A stretch of 64,000 nucleotides of DNA. It comes from Bacteroidia bacterium. GTDB taxonomy: Bacteria > Bacteroidota > Bacteroidia > JADZBD01. The notes beneath the pieces were generated by a model. It worked only from the letters and a program-made list of their open reading frames with translations. It searched no databases and was not told where the DNA came from. The position numbers and the translations under genes were made by a program. The stretch is from NCBI GenBank assembly GCA_020852255.1, contig JADZBD010000018.1:188842-252841 (forward strand). The letters run 5' to 3'. Below are positions 1-8,505 of this stretch, in pieces (within the stretch, counting starts at the first letter, position 1; each line of letters opens with the position of its first letter).

Positions 1-2
1 CG

Positions 3-716
3 GAATTAAGAAGGGAAGAGAAGATGGAAGATGTGAACCACAAGGCGGCAGCTGCATTAGCGAGAAATGCTTCAGAGCGGGGCGTGAGCACCTTCATACA
101 TCTCAGTTCGGTTGGAGTAAGCGGTTTTGGTTTCCACCCCGCTAAAGCAGTTTGCACCGAAGAAACTCCCTGCACACCTCAGAATGAATACGAACGGACA
201 AAATGGCTGGGAGAACAGGAAGTGCTCCGTGCCGGCGATAAAGGAATGCGCACCGTCGTTTTGAGACCCACCAACGTATATGGTGAGGACCACCCGCGTC
301 AAGCACTTCTCATGCTCTTCCGAAGGGTGAAAAGCAGAAGTTTCCTGCCGTATACCAGAGGTAGTATGGTAAATTATCTCTACGTCGGAGATCTGGTAAG
401 CGTAATTGCCTGTTCTCTGCAAAACGCTGAAATGGCAGGTGTATTCCAGGTAGGGACTCCTTCTGAAACCGGTGATTTTCTTCAGGAGATTGCATGTGAA
501 CTTGACGAGAAACCTTCCGGTATACCCTTACCCGCATTTGCGGTAAGAATTGCCGCCACTCTTGCAGGAGGGGAAAACGGTCAGCGGCTGAGATCCTTGT
601 GTAACTTTGCGGAATACAGTTCTCAGAAACTTCTTCAAACAATACCCGTAACTTTTGATGAACAAGCCGGTATTAAAAATACAATTCAGTGGTACCAAAA
701 CAATAAAATGCTCTGA
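3..716 (+). CDS. NAD-dependent epimerase/dehydratase (extended SDR), 5' end cut by window
   Basis: This is the C-terminal part of an extended short-chain dehydrogenase/reductase that acts on nucleotide sugars. The reading frame is open to the left edge, so the N-terminal Rossmann GxxGxxG segment is missing because of the window boundary. An ATG at 24 is internal. Visible features are HLSSVGVSG (the catalytic Ser strand), YERTK (the YxxxK catalytic pair) and LRPTNVYGEDHPR, typical of the sugar-epimerase substrate region. The next gene starts directly after the stop codon, so this is the first visible gene of a polysaccharide operon. Epimerase, dehydratase and reductase activities cannot be separated from this fragment. 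Confidence 0.85.
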   Translation, partial: ELRREEKMEDVNHKAAAALARNASERGVSTFIHLSSVGVSGFGFHPAKAVCTEETPCTPQNEYERTKWLGEQEVLRAGDKGMRTVVLRPTNVYGEDHPRQALLMLFRRVKSRSFLPYTRGSMVNYLYVGDLVSVIACSLQNAEMAGVFQVGTPSETGDFLQEIACELDEKPSGIPLPAFAVRIAATLAGGENGQRLRSLCNFAEYSSQKLLQTIPVTFDEQAGIKNTIQWYQNNKML

Positions 717-1790
717 ATGAAGATATGTTACCTGGCAGACGGACAAAGTATTCATACCAGGAGATGGTGTTCTCACTTTAATGGACTAGGACATGAGATC
801 CATCTTATCACCTTTCGTCCTGCGGAGATCAACGGCGTACATGTACATTTTATTGATTCAGGAGAAATTTCCGCCGCCGGTGGAAACTGGAAAATGCTTT
901 TACATATTCCGGGAGTAAGAAAAATTATCAAAAAGATTCGTCCGGACATTCTTCATGCAATGTATGCCACTTCTTACGGCTCTCTGGCAGTTTACGGCGG
1001 AATGAAGCCAGTGGTAGTAACTGCCCTTGGATCGGATGTGCTGGTGAGTCCGTTTTATTCCCGTATATACCAAAGCCTCCTTCGATTTGTTTTCCGTAAA
1101 GCGGACTGGCTTACAGCCATGTCTGATCCAATGAAAGAGACGATGATTTCCCTGGGTGCAAAACCCGAAAAGATCACCACTGTGGTTTTTGGAATTGATA
1201 CGCAACTGTTTCATCCCGGGGGCAACCGGCCGGAAGCCGTTGTGCGCATTATCAGTACACGTAACCTGGAGGAGATCTATGATATTCCCTGCCTGTTAAA
1301 AGCTTTTCGTGAATTGCTTGGCAACCATCCGAATGCCTTTCTTGATTTGGTCGGAGACGGCACGCTCAGGAGCCAACTGGAACAAATGACCACGGATATT
1401 GGGATCAGGGATAAAGTTAAATTCCACGGACGTATACCGCAAGCGGAAATCGCCCGTTTGCTTCAGCGCTCGAATGTTTTTGTGAGTGCGGCACGTTCCG
1501 ATGGTAATAATATTTCGCTGAATGAAGCTATGAATTGCGGGTGCTATTGTATTGCATCAGATATCCCGGCTAACCGCGTCTGGATCAGAAACGGTGAGAA
1601 CGGCCTGCTTTACCCGCCGGGAGATCATGAATTGCTCTACCTTGCTCTCCACCAGGCTGTGATGGGAGGAGAAAAGATACGGGTTGCCGCAGCAGGGATG
1701 AATGAAAGACTGATTTCCGAAAAAGCGGACTGGAATGCGAACATGAAAATTGTTGAAGAAAAGTATCGTGAATTAATAAAAGAACCATGA
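717..1790 (+). CDS. GT4-family glycosyltransferase
   Basis: A 357-residue GT-B fold glycosyltransferase, probably adding a sugar from a nucleotide donor to a lipid-linked glycan on the cytoplasmic face. The N-terminus MKICYLADGQSIHTRRW is the usual acceptor-domain start. The donor domain holds LDLVGDGTLRSQLE and the C-terminal motif SLNEAMNCGCYCIASDIP with the conserved Glu residues of the family. The length is normal. The ATG abuts the stop codon of the upstream epimerase, and the next gene overlaps by four bases (ATGA), so translation is probably coupled. Donor and acceptor cannot be named from sequence. Confidence 0.9.
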   Translation: MKICYLADGQSIHTRRWCSHFNGLGHEIHLITFRPAEINGVHVHFIDSGEISAAGGNWKMLLHIPGVRKIIKKIRPDILHAMYATSYGSLAVYGGMKPVVVTALGSDVLVSPFYSRIYQSLLRFVFRKADWLTAMSDPMKETMISLGAKPEKITTVVFGIDTQLFHPGGNRPEAVVRIISTRNLEEIYDIPCLLKAFRELLGNHPNAFLDLVGDGTLRSQLEQMTTDIGIRDKVKFHGRIPQAEIARLLQRSNVFVSAARSDGNNISLNEAMNCGCYCIASDIPANRVWIRNGENGLLYPPGDHELLYLALHQAVMGGEKIRVAAAGMNERLISEKADWNANMKIVEEKYRELIKEP

Positions 1791-2314
1791 AACTGCTGAT
1801 CATCGGTGGCGGTGGCCACGGAAAAGTTATCGCGTATACAGCGCTGAGTGCCGGACATGAAGTGGCCGGTTTCCTTGACGACGGAGTGCCCTCAGGCAAG
1901 GAGATCATTCCGGGAATCAGGTGCCTCGGACCGGTTTCTGCCGTAACAGGCATACACGGAGCAACACATTTTCTTGCCGCCTCGGGAGATAATAACAAAA
2001 GGAAAGAGTGGTTCAGGGAATTTTCAGCCCTCCTGCCGGCTGCTGTACTGATTCACCCGACTGCAACGGTTTTTCCGGATGTAAAAATCGGCATGGGTAC
2101 GGTCGTTCTGGCGCATGCATCATTGATGTGCGGTGTTGTTTCCGGGGAAAATGTTGTTATCAATGCCGGAGTAGTAGTGGACCATGATTCTACCATTGGC
2201 GACCATGTGTTTATTTCTCCCGGAGCAGTCATCGGAAGCCGGTGCCTTCTGGGAGAGATGACCAGGATAGAAACAGGAGAAATTATAAAGCCAGGCACCT
2301 CCGGCAATGGTTAA
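1787..2314 (+). CDS. PglD/NeuD-like sugar O/N-acyltransferase, short C-terminus
   Basis: A 175-residue left-handed beta-helix acyltransferase. The N-terminal Rossmann-like part begins MKLLIIGGGGHGKV, the NeuD/PglD signature. Hexapeptide repeats follow, with VVVDHDSTIG carrying the His expected to be the catalytic base. Family members usually run to about 195-215 residues and end in extra hexapeptide coils with a GNPA-type motif. This protein stops after GEIIKPGTSGNG, so the last coil is missing. With the DegT aminotransferase and the PglC-like transferase downstream it could acetylate a UDP-4-amino sugar; that pathway role is inferred. It overlaps the upstream gene by 4 bases and the downstream gene by 8. 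Confidence 0.82.
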   Translation: MKLLIIGGGGHGKVIAYTALSAGHEVAGFLDDGVPSGKEIIPGIRCLGPVSAVTGIHGATHFLAASGDNNKRKEWFREFSALLPAAVLIHPTATVFPDVKIGMGTVVLAHASLMCGVVSGENVVINAGVVVDHDSTIGDHVFISPGAVIGSRCLLGEMTRIETGEIIKPGTSGNG

Positions 2315-4775
2315 TCGCCCCGGCATTCAAAAGGAAAGCGTGCCCGGCTGGTGCTGGGTTCTACTTTCCTTCTGCCTGCCCCTTCATCCCAGAATGGCCC
2401 CCGTAGCCGCAGGTATAGCCCTGGTGGTATGGATAGGATCCGGTAATTGGAAAGCTAAAGCAGGCAATATGAAAGCGAATGCAGGGTTGATCTTATTTCC
2501 CCTGTACTTCCTTCTGCATTTGGCAGGAATGGCCTGGACAGAAAACGCTTCTGCAGGATGGGCCGATGTGGAAACAAAACTATCCTTATTCATTCTTCCG
2601 GTCCTTTTCGCTGCCCAGGGTACTGTTCCGGCAGAACTTCTCCGCTCCGTAAAACGGGCGTTTGTCTGCGGGCTGATCCTTTCCGTGTTTATCGGGTTAA
2701 CATTTTCCTCCTGGAACTACTTTTACGAGTGGTGGCAGGTACGCACGGGCGAACTCAGCGGACAGTTTTATAATACTGATTTCTTCCTTGCAGGAAGATT
2801 TTCTCCTTTTGTGCACCCGGGATATTATGCGGTGTACCTTTCTTTCGGGATGTTCCTGATTATGGAAGAGGTACTGTTCAACTTCCGCTGTTCCGCCAGA
2901 GAGAAACGGGGAGCCGGATTCATAATAATCCTTTTCGGTGTTGCGGTGTTGCTGACAGTTTCCCGGATCGGGATGTTCTGCATCTTCCTGCTTGCCATCC
3001 GGTTACTCTATCTTCTCGCTTTCAAAAAGGGCAAGCCACTTTCAGCTTTGGCGGTAATACTAATCGTTGGAATCACAGGTATGCTGGTATACTTTAACAG
3101 TGCAACCATCCGTTACCGTGTGGAGCAAACCATAACGGGTTTTTCTTCAAACAACACGAAAGACAGCACAGACCTCCGGTCCGGTGTTTGGCATTCAGCC
3201 TGGGAAGCAGGGAAAGAGGACCGGCTTAAAGGCTCCGGCACAGGAGACGTGAAACAACTGCTTATAAAAAAGTACCGGGAAAATGGTCTCATCACAGCGG
3301 CTGACAAGGAACTCAATGCCCATAATCAATTCTTGCAAAGTACGGCCGCGCTGGGTTTGCCCGGATTGATCCTGCTCGCATTAACATTTATAATCACATT
3401 TTTAAAACCGAATTTTCAGCTCAGAGTATTATTGATGGTTTTGTTCGCTTTCATGCTTGTTGAATCTGTACTTGAAATACAGGCAGGAACTTTGTTCGTG
3501 GCATTCTGGATACCACTTATGTGCATCAGCGGAAATTCCGGGCGTAACGCAAAAAGATCACTCCTTATTGTCACACAGTACTTCCCTCCGGAAACGGGAG
3601 CGCCGCAAAACAGACTTTATGAATTGGCGTTAAGACTGAGAAAGTCAGGGATGGAAGTAAACGTGCTGACGGCACTTCCGAATTATCCAAGAATGGAAAT
3701 TATGAAGGGATACCGGAATGGTGAAAACAGGAAGGAAAACATGGAGGGGATGATCGTATACAGATGCTGGATTTATGTTTCTAAAAAACGATCGATTTTT
3801 CCACGTTTGCTTAATTATTTTTCATTTGTATGGACTTCGATGTGGGCCGGTCTGTTCCGGATACCCCGGCATGATATTATTCTTATAGAGTCTCCTCCTT
3901 TATTTCTGGGAATTTCCGGCAGATGGATTGCCTTCTGGAGAGGAAGCAACATGATCTTTAATGTTTCCGATCTGTGGCCGGAAAGCGCAGAAAAGCTGGG
4001 GTTAGTAAAAAACAGGCTTTTCCTGCGTGCAGCAACTGTTCTGGAGGAACAACTTTACCGCAAATCCTGGAAAATTACCGGCCAAACACAGGGAATTGTT
4101 AAAAATATTTCTGAACGATTTCCGGGGAAGAAAATCCATTGGCTTCCCAACGGGGTAGATCTCCGCTTGTATACTCCCGAACCCGGACAGGGTGAATGGC
4201 GGAAAAAAGCAGGCATTCCGGCCGAAAAACTGCTGATTACTTATGCAGGCATCATCGGACATGCGCAAGGGCTAGAAGTGATCCTGCGTGCGGCACATCG
4301 TCTGCAGGATTTGGAAAAAGTGCAGTTTCTCCTGTTGGGCGACGGTCCGGAGAAGGAAGGATTGATGACCATGGCCAGGCAACGCTTTCTCTCCAATGTG
4401 CTTTTTCTTGATCCCGTATCAAAAAAAGAAATGAGGGAAGTGGTGAGAGCCACGGATCTTGCTGTAGTGCCGCTTCGCAGGCTGGAGCTCTTTAAGGGAG
4501 CTATTCCCAGTAAAATCTTTGAAAATATAGCAATGAAAAAACCGGTGCTTCTGGGCGTAGACGGTGAAGCACGCTCCTTATTTATCGAGGAGGGTAAATG
4601 CGGTTACTATTTTGAGCCCGAAAACGATGAAGATCTCGCAAAAGCAGTCCGTCACGCTGCATCTAACCCGGAAGAACTGGAAACCATGGGGGAGAACGGG
4701 AGAGTTTATGCCGAAAAGCGCTTCAACCGTGAAATTATTGCCGCAGAGTTTATGCGGTTTATTGAAAACGACTGA
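2307..4775 (+). CDS. Fused O-antigen ligase/polymerase and GT4 glycosyltransferase
   Basis: One continuous 822-codon frame carries two proteins that are normally separate. Residues 1 to about 404 form a multi-pass membrane protein of the Wzy/WaaL O-antigen ligase type, with a periplasmic loop holding VHPGYYAVYLSF and a late NAHNQFLQ motif. From about residue 418 (KRSLLIVTQYFPPETGAPQ) to the end it is a WbuB-like GT4 glycosyltransferase, with NVSDLWPESAEKLG, LLGDGPEKEGL and an E-rich donor site near IPSKIFENIAMKKP. An in-frame ATG at 3519 sits at the junction, so a separate internal start is possible. No stop codon or frameshift separates the halves. The gene overlaps the acyltransferase start-to-stop by 8 bases. 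Confidence 0.85.
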   Translation: MVNRPGIQKESVPGWCWVLLSFCLPLHPRMAPVAAGIALVVWIGSGNWKAKAGNMKANAGLILFPLYFLLHLAGMAWTENASAGWADVETKLSLFILPVLFAAQGTVPAELLRSVKRAFVCGLILSVFIGLTFSSWNYFYEWWQVRTGELSGQFYNTDFFLAGRFSPFVHPGYYAVYLSFGMFLIMEEVLFNFRCSAREKRGAGFIIILFGVAVLLTVSRIGMFCIFLLAIRLLYLLAFKKGKPLSALAVILIVGITGMLVYFNSATIRYRVEQTITGFSSNNTKDSTDLRSGVWHSAWEAGKEDRLKGSGTGDVKQLLIKKYRENGLITAADKELNAHNQFLQSTAALGLPGLILLALTFIITFLKPNFQLRVLLMVLFAFMLVESVLEIQAGTLFVAFWIPLMCISGNSGRNAKRSLLIVTQYFPPETGAPQNRLYELALRLRKSGMEVNVLTALPNYPRMEIMKGYRNGENRKENMEGMIVYRCWIYVSKKRSIFPRLLNYFSFVWTSMWAGLFRIPRHDIILIESPPLFLGISGRWIAFWRGSNMIFNVSDLWPESAEKLGLVKNRLFLRAATVLEEQLYRKSWKITGQTQGIVKNISERFPGKKIHWLPNGVDLRLYTPEPGQGEWRKKAGIPAEKLLITYAGIIGHAQGLEVILRAAHRLQDLEKVQFLLLGDGPEKEGLMTMARQRFLSNVLFLDPVSKKEMREVVRATDLAVVPLRRLELFKGAIPSKIFENIAMKKPVLLGVDGEARSLFIEEGKCGYYFEPENDEDLAKAVRHAASNPEELETMGENGRVYAEKRFNREIIAAEFMRFIEND

Positions 4776-4789
4776 CGAAACATTTTACC

Positions 4790-4797
4790 TAATTTTG
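4790..4797 (+). promoter_or_regulatory. Bacteroidota -7 element (TAATTTTG) directly before the DegT start
   Basis: The octamer matches TAnnTTTG exactly and ends four bases before the ATG at 4802. It lies in the only intergenic gap of the polysaccharide operon (26 bases). No clear -33 TTTG was found at the expected distance. If it is used, the aminotransferase and the phosphoglycosyl transferase would have their own leaderless transcript. Confidence 0.5.
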
Positions 4798-4801
4798 AGC
4801 C

Positions 4802-6013
4802 ATGATCCCATTCTCACCACCCCGCGTAGACCAAAAAACAATCGATGCAGTTGTTGAGGTGCTGAAATCGGGCTGGATCACCACAGGTCCGCGCACAAAG
4901 CATTTTGAAAGAAGACTCACGGAATACAACGGGAATAAAGCAACCGTAGCACTGAATTCTGCCACCGCTGGTCTTGAGCTCGCGCTCCGTTGGTTTGGAG
5001 TGAGGGAAGGGGATGAAGTGATCCTTCCGGCGTATACCTATGCAGCAACGGCAAATGTAGTGGTCCATTGCGGGGCAAAACCTGTGTTTGTGGATGTGAA
5101 TCCGGATGATTTCAATATTTCTTTGCCGGCTATTAAAAAAGCAGTTAATTCTTCTACCAAGGTGATAATGCCGGTGGATTTTGGTGGATTTCCATGCGAC
5201 TATATTGCAATCAATGCGCTGGTGAATGAGAAAGAAATAAAAGCTTTGTTTTCTCCGGTTACTCCGGAACAGAAAAAACTGGGACGTATTCTGGTACTTT
5301 CCGATGCAGCACATTCCATCGGTGCTACGATGGGTCGCCAGCGCACCGGCAGCCTGACGGATATTTCGGTATTTTCTTTTCATACGGTGAAGAATCTGAC
5401 GACCTCTGAAGGCGGAGCCATTGCACTTAATCTGGAAGGATTCGATAACGAAGCGGTGTACCGGGAACTATGCATTAAAGGATTACACGGCCAGAATAAA
5501 GATGCACTGGCTAAAATGCAAAAAGGGAACTGGCGATATGATATTGTAGAGCCGGGCTTTAAATGTAATATGACGGATATTGTGGCGGCTATAGGCCTTG
5601 TGGAGCTGGATCGCTATGAGTCGGAAACACTTCCGCGACGAAAAGCTATTTGTGATCTGTACAGCGAGCGGTTTTCGAAAAAAGCGTGGGCGGAATTGCC
5701 GGTTATGCAAAAAGAAGGACGGAGATCGTGCTATCATCTGTATCCTTTACGGTTGCGTGGTGCAACCGAAGATATAAGAGATGCTATCATCAGAGATATT
5801 TTTGAGCAGGATGTAAGTGTGAATGTGCACTTCGTACCGGTTCCAATGATGAGTTATTATAAGAACCGGGGCTACTCCGTTTTGAATTACCCTACGGCGT
5901 ATGACAATTACTCCAGGGTGATCACACTCCCTGTTTATTTTGATCTCAGTCCGGGTGATCAGGAAAAAGTGATTGCTGCAGTGATACATGCAGTTGAAAA
6001 GAACCTGGGATGA
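4802..6013 (+). CDS. DegT/DnrJ/EryC1/StrS-family sugar aminotransferase
   Basis: A 403-residue PLP-dependent aminotransferase that would convert a 4-keto nucleotide sugar to the 4-amino sugar. Residues seen include GWITTGP near 24-30, SATAGLELAL (phosphate-binding region), DAAHSIGA with the PLP-ring Asp near 168, and FHTVKNLTTSEGG with the Schiff-base Lys near 197. An insertion of about 20 residues around 140-160 (NEKEIKALFSPVTPEQKK) separates it from the shortest family members. It follows a possible own promoter and overlaps the next gene by ATGA. In context it resembles PglE, the partner of PglD and PglC in diacetylbacillosamine synthesis; the exact sugar is inferred. Confidence 0.93.
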   Translation: MIPFSPPRVDQKTIDAVVEVLKSGWITTGPRTKHFERRLTEYNGNKATVALNSATAGLELALRWFGVREGDEVILPAYTYAATANVVVHCGAKPVFVDVNPDDFNISLPAIKKAVNSSTKVIMPVDFGGFPCDYIAINALVNEKEIKALFSPVTPEQKKLGRILVLSDAAHSIGATMGRQRTGSLTDISVFSFHTVKNLTTSEGGAIALNLEGFDNEAVYRELCIKGLHGQNKDALAKMQKGNWRYDIVEPGFKCNMTDIVAAIGLVELDRYESETLPRRKAICDLYSERFSKKAWAELPVMQKEGRRSCYHLYPLRLRGATEDIRDAIIRDIFEQDVSVNVHFVPVPMMSYYKNRGYSVLNYPTAYDNYSRVITLPVYFDLSPGDQEKVIAAVIHAVEKNLG

Positions 6014-6600
6014 TCAAGCGGTGTTTTGATTTTGTTTTTTCTTTGATTGGACTGATTATTCTGCTGCCTTTGTTTATCATCATTTCTCTGCTTGTTCTGC
6101 TGACCTCTTCCGGCGGAGTTTTTTTTACACAGAGAAGAGTAGGGAAGGAAGGCAAAGAATTTCAGCTGGTAAAATTCAGAACCATGCGGCCGGGTTCTCA
6201 CCGGCAAGGACTTCTTACAGTTGGAAGCGCAGACCCTCGTATCACAGGAATCGGGCGGTTTTTGCGAAAAACCAAACTCGATGAGTTTCCACAGTTATGG
6301 AATGTACTTGCCGGCGATATGTCTCTCGTGGGGCCCCGACCGGAAGTAAAAAAGTATACGGATCTTTATACTGAGGAGCAACGGCATGTGCTTTCGGTTC
6401 GTCCGGGCATTACGGATCTTGCATCCATTGAATATGCAAATGAGAACGACCTCCTGGCAGCGTCCGGTGATCCGGAGGCGTATTATATTCAGCAAATCAT
6501 GCCGGCAAAACTCCGTATTTCCCTGGATTACCTTCGTCGCCAAAGCTTTTTCCTTGACCTGAAAATTATCCTGAAAACCGTCATCCGCATCTTATCCTGA
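6010..6600 (+). CDS. PglC-like monotopic phosphoglycosyl transferase
   Basis: A 196-residue bacterial sugar transferase that transfers a sugar-1-phosphate from UDP-sugar to undecaprenyl phosphate, the first membrane step of glycan assembly. It has the single N-terminal re-entrant hydrophobic segment (about residues 8-33), VKFRTMRPG, the catalytic Asp-Glu in [14 protein letters not shown] and the MSLVGPRPE motif. The size fits the minimal PglC core, without the extra membrane domain of WcaJ/WbaP types. It overlaps the aminotransferase by ATGA and is the last gene of the polysaccharide operon. The next gene starts 90 bases later. Confidence 0.93.
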   Translation: MIKRCFDFVFSLIGLIILLPLFIIISLLVLLTSSGGVFFTQRRVGKEGKEFQLVKFRTMRPGSHRQGLLTVGSADPRITGIGRFLRKTKLDEFPQLWNVLAGDMSLVGPRPEVKKYTDLYTEEQRHVLSVRPGITDLASIEYANENDLLAASGDPEAYYIQQIMPAKLRISLDYLRRQSFFLDLKIILKTVIRILS

Positions 6601-6690
6601 GGGCTGGCACCATGCCTTTCCACCTCACCCTGTTAATATTATTTTTTCAGCACTTAAACCAAGCCGGATTCTACCCGTAAATTCGCTTGA

Positions 6691-7578
6691 ATGAAACCGA
6701 AGGAGGTCAACGCCCTTATCAGCCTGCTTGACGATCCCGACTCAGGGATATTTGAGAACGTTCGCGAGAGGTTGATGTCAATGGGAGATGAGGTTATCCC
6801 GCAGCTGGAGCACGCGTGGGAGCATTCCTTTGACCCGTTGATGCAAAAGAGAATTGAGCAGATTATTCATACCATTCAGTTTGACCGCACCCGTAAGAGT
6901 TTTGCCGAATGGGCAGAGCCAGGTAAACAGGATTTGATGGAGGGAGTGATACTGGTGGCAAAAACCCAGTACCCCGACCTTGACCTGGATAAGATCCGTA
7001 AGCAGGTGGATCAGATCAAACAGGATGTCTGGCTTGAATTGAACAATAACCTTACAGCCTTTGAAAAAGTAAAGGTGCTGAATCATATACTTTTCGATGT
7101 TCATGGATTTTCAGGCAATACATCCAACTATCACGCGCCGCAGAATTCATACCTTAACAATGTACTGGAATCCAAAAAGGGCAACCCGCTCTCCTTGTCA
7201 ATTATCTATGCGCTGATCGCTCAGGAACTCGGAATCCCTGTCTATGGGGTGAATCTGCCTGAACATTTTGTGCTGGCATATGTAGATACTTACGAAAGCT
7301 GGCCATCGGAGAGAGACGACGATGACAAAGTGCTTTTTTATATCAATCCCTTCAGCAAAGGTGCCATCTTTACCCGGAAAGAAATTGAAGCATTCCTTAG
7401 ACAGCTTAAGCTTCCGGTTGATAGAAAATTTTACCTTCCTTGCACGAATGTTGATATGGTTCGGCGCTTGTTGAACAACCTTATCAATTCTTACGAAAAA
7501 CTGGGATATCCTTCCAAAGTGGAGGAAATGAAGGAACTTCTCGCATCCCTGAAAGAGAACGGATCAAATTCTTTGTAG
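6691..7578 (+). CDS. SirB1/transglutaminase-like family protein
   Basis: A 295-residue soluble protein of the SirB1 / transglutaminase-like core-2 family. The central region VKVLNHILFDVHGFSGNTSNYH and the GNPLSLSIIYALIAQELGIPVYGVNLPEHFVL stretch match the family, in which the canonical Cys of transglutaminases is usually replaced, as here by Ser. Function in the phylum is unknown; in other bacteria the gene often sits near tRNA- or heme-related genes. A degenerate -7 element (TAAATTCG, 6678-6685) ends five bases before the ATG. The 3' end overlaps the convergent phosphorylase gene by 15 bases. Confidence 0.82.
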   Translation: MKPKEVNALISLLDDPDSGIFENVRERLMSMGDEVIPQLEHAWEHSFDPLMQKRIEQIIHTIQFDRTRKSFAEWAEPGKQDLMEGVILVAKTQYPDLDLDKIRKQVDQIKQDVWLELNNNLTAFEKVKVLNHILFDVHGFSGNTSNYHAPQNSYLNNVLESKKGNPLSLSIIYALIAQELGIPVYGVNLPEHFVLAYVDTYESWPSERDDDDKVLFYINPFSKGAIFTRKEIEAFLRQLKLPVDRKFYLPCTNVDMVRRLLNNLINSYEKLGYPSKVEEMKELLASLKENGSNSL

Positions 7579-8442
7579 TACTGTTCGGATCAGATTTTGC
7601 ATGATCTCAGTATGCGCCGTCGAAAATTCCCGACGTAGTCTGTTCGCAACTACCGCACACACGGTTGCAGCCTTGTGCCCCGACAGCAGGGAAAGTCCAT
7701 ATAAAGCGGAAGTTTCCATCTCGAAATTGCATATTCTGAGCGAATCATGGGCAATATGGTAGAATGCGAGTTTACCCAGTCTTTCTTCCATGTTTTCAAG
7801 GAAAGCCTGAAGCCGAAGCTGACGCCCCTGTGGCCCGTAAAAACCGGGAGCTGTAGCCGTAATGCCGCTAACCATTCCTTCTCCTATACGTGAGCAGAGA
7901 ATGCTATCGCCCTCAAAAAATAAAGGCTTATGAAGGTGGAGAGGCCAATCCTTCATTTGTAAAAGAAACTGTTCCTGTAGGCTGAGATCGTGATGATTTT
8001 GTGCACCGCGGTAGTAGTTCATCAGTACATCCAGTCCCATCCCAAATGATGAAACAACAAAACTATCTACAGGTATATCTTCCTGAAGGGCTCCGCAGGT
8101 ACCGATGCGAACAATCTCCAGGGAACGCAATTCCTTTTTAACAGTGCGGGATGCAAAATCGATATTAGCCAGCGCATCCAGTTCGTTGATTACAATATCT
8201 ATGTTGTCCGTACCAATACCTGTACTTAATACAGTGATTCTCTTAGAATCGTACGCCCCTGTTACGCAGTGAAACTCCCTGTTACGTATCTCACATTCCC
8301 TTTTTGAAAAATGAGCCGCAACCATTTCCACCCGCCCGGGATCTCCGACAAGGATCACTTTGTCGGCCAGCTCCTGCGGATGCATCCCAAGATGATAGAT
8401 CCGGCCATGAGTGGTAAGAATGAGTTCTGAGGGAGGAATCAT
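7564..8442 (-). CDS. Uridine/nucleoside phosphorylase
   Basis: A 292-residue hexameric-type nucleoside phosphorylase that splits nucleosides, probably uridine, with phosphate for pyrimidine salvage. Visible motifs are VGDPGRVEMVAAHF (phosphate-binding Arg), VLSTGIGTDNIDIVINEL, IGTCGALQ and FEMETSALYGLSLLSGH with the ribose-binding Glu-Met-Glu. The start chosen is ATG at 8442, which gives the usual N-terminus (SELILTTHGRIYHLGMHPQ). A longer in-frame extension to 8559 would run into the divergent Usp gene and has no family resemblance. It is longer than E. coli Udp by about 40 residues, as common in Bacteroidota homologues. Confidence 0.9.
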   Translation of the reverse strand: MIPPSELILTTHGRIYHLGMHPQELADKVILVGDPGRVEMVAAHFSKRECEIRNREFHCVTGAYDSKRITVLSTGIGTDNIDIVINELDALANIDFASRTVKKELRSLEIVRIGTCGALQEDIPVDSFVVSSFGMGLDVLMNYYRGAQNHHDLSLQEQFLLQMKDWPLHLHKPLFFEGDSILCSRIGEGMVSGITATAPGFYGPQGRQLRLQAFLENMEERLGKLAFYHIAHDSLRICNFEMETSALYGLSLLSGHKAATVCAVVANRLRREFSTAHTEIMQNLIRTVLQRI

Positions 8443-8449
8443 AGATTTG
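8442..8449 (+). promoter_or_regulatory. Possible -7 element (TAGATTTG) upstream of the Usp gene
   Basis: An exact TAnnTTTG octamer on the plus strand, 56 bases before the Usp start at 8506. It partly overlaps the start codon of the divergent phosphorylase, so the two genes would share the 63-base region. No convincing -33 element was found. Confidence 0.3.
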
Positions 8450-8505
8450 CACCTTAAAGTTAATATTTTTACCTTGCAGCTTAGAGTCCACGTAATTAAG
8501 CAATT

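Noticed and set aside
2290-2330. Frameshift explaining the short PglD/NeuD-like C-terminus
   Set aside because: The bases after the stop do not continue the hexapeptide pattern in another frame; the downstream gene starts there, so the short form is treated as real.
3519-3521. Treating the fused ligase/glycosyltransferase as two annotated genes
   Set aside because: No stop codon separates the halves, so a single CDS is what the sequence shows; the internal ATG is only noted.
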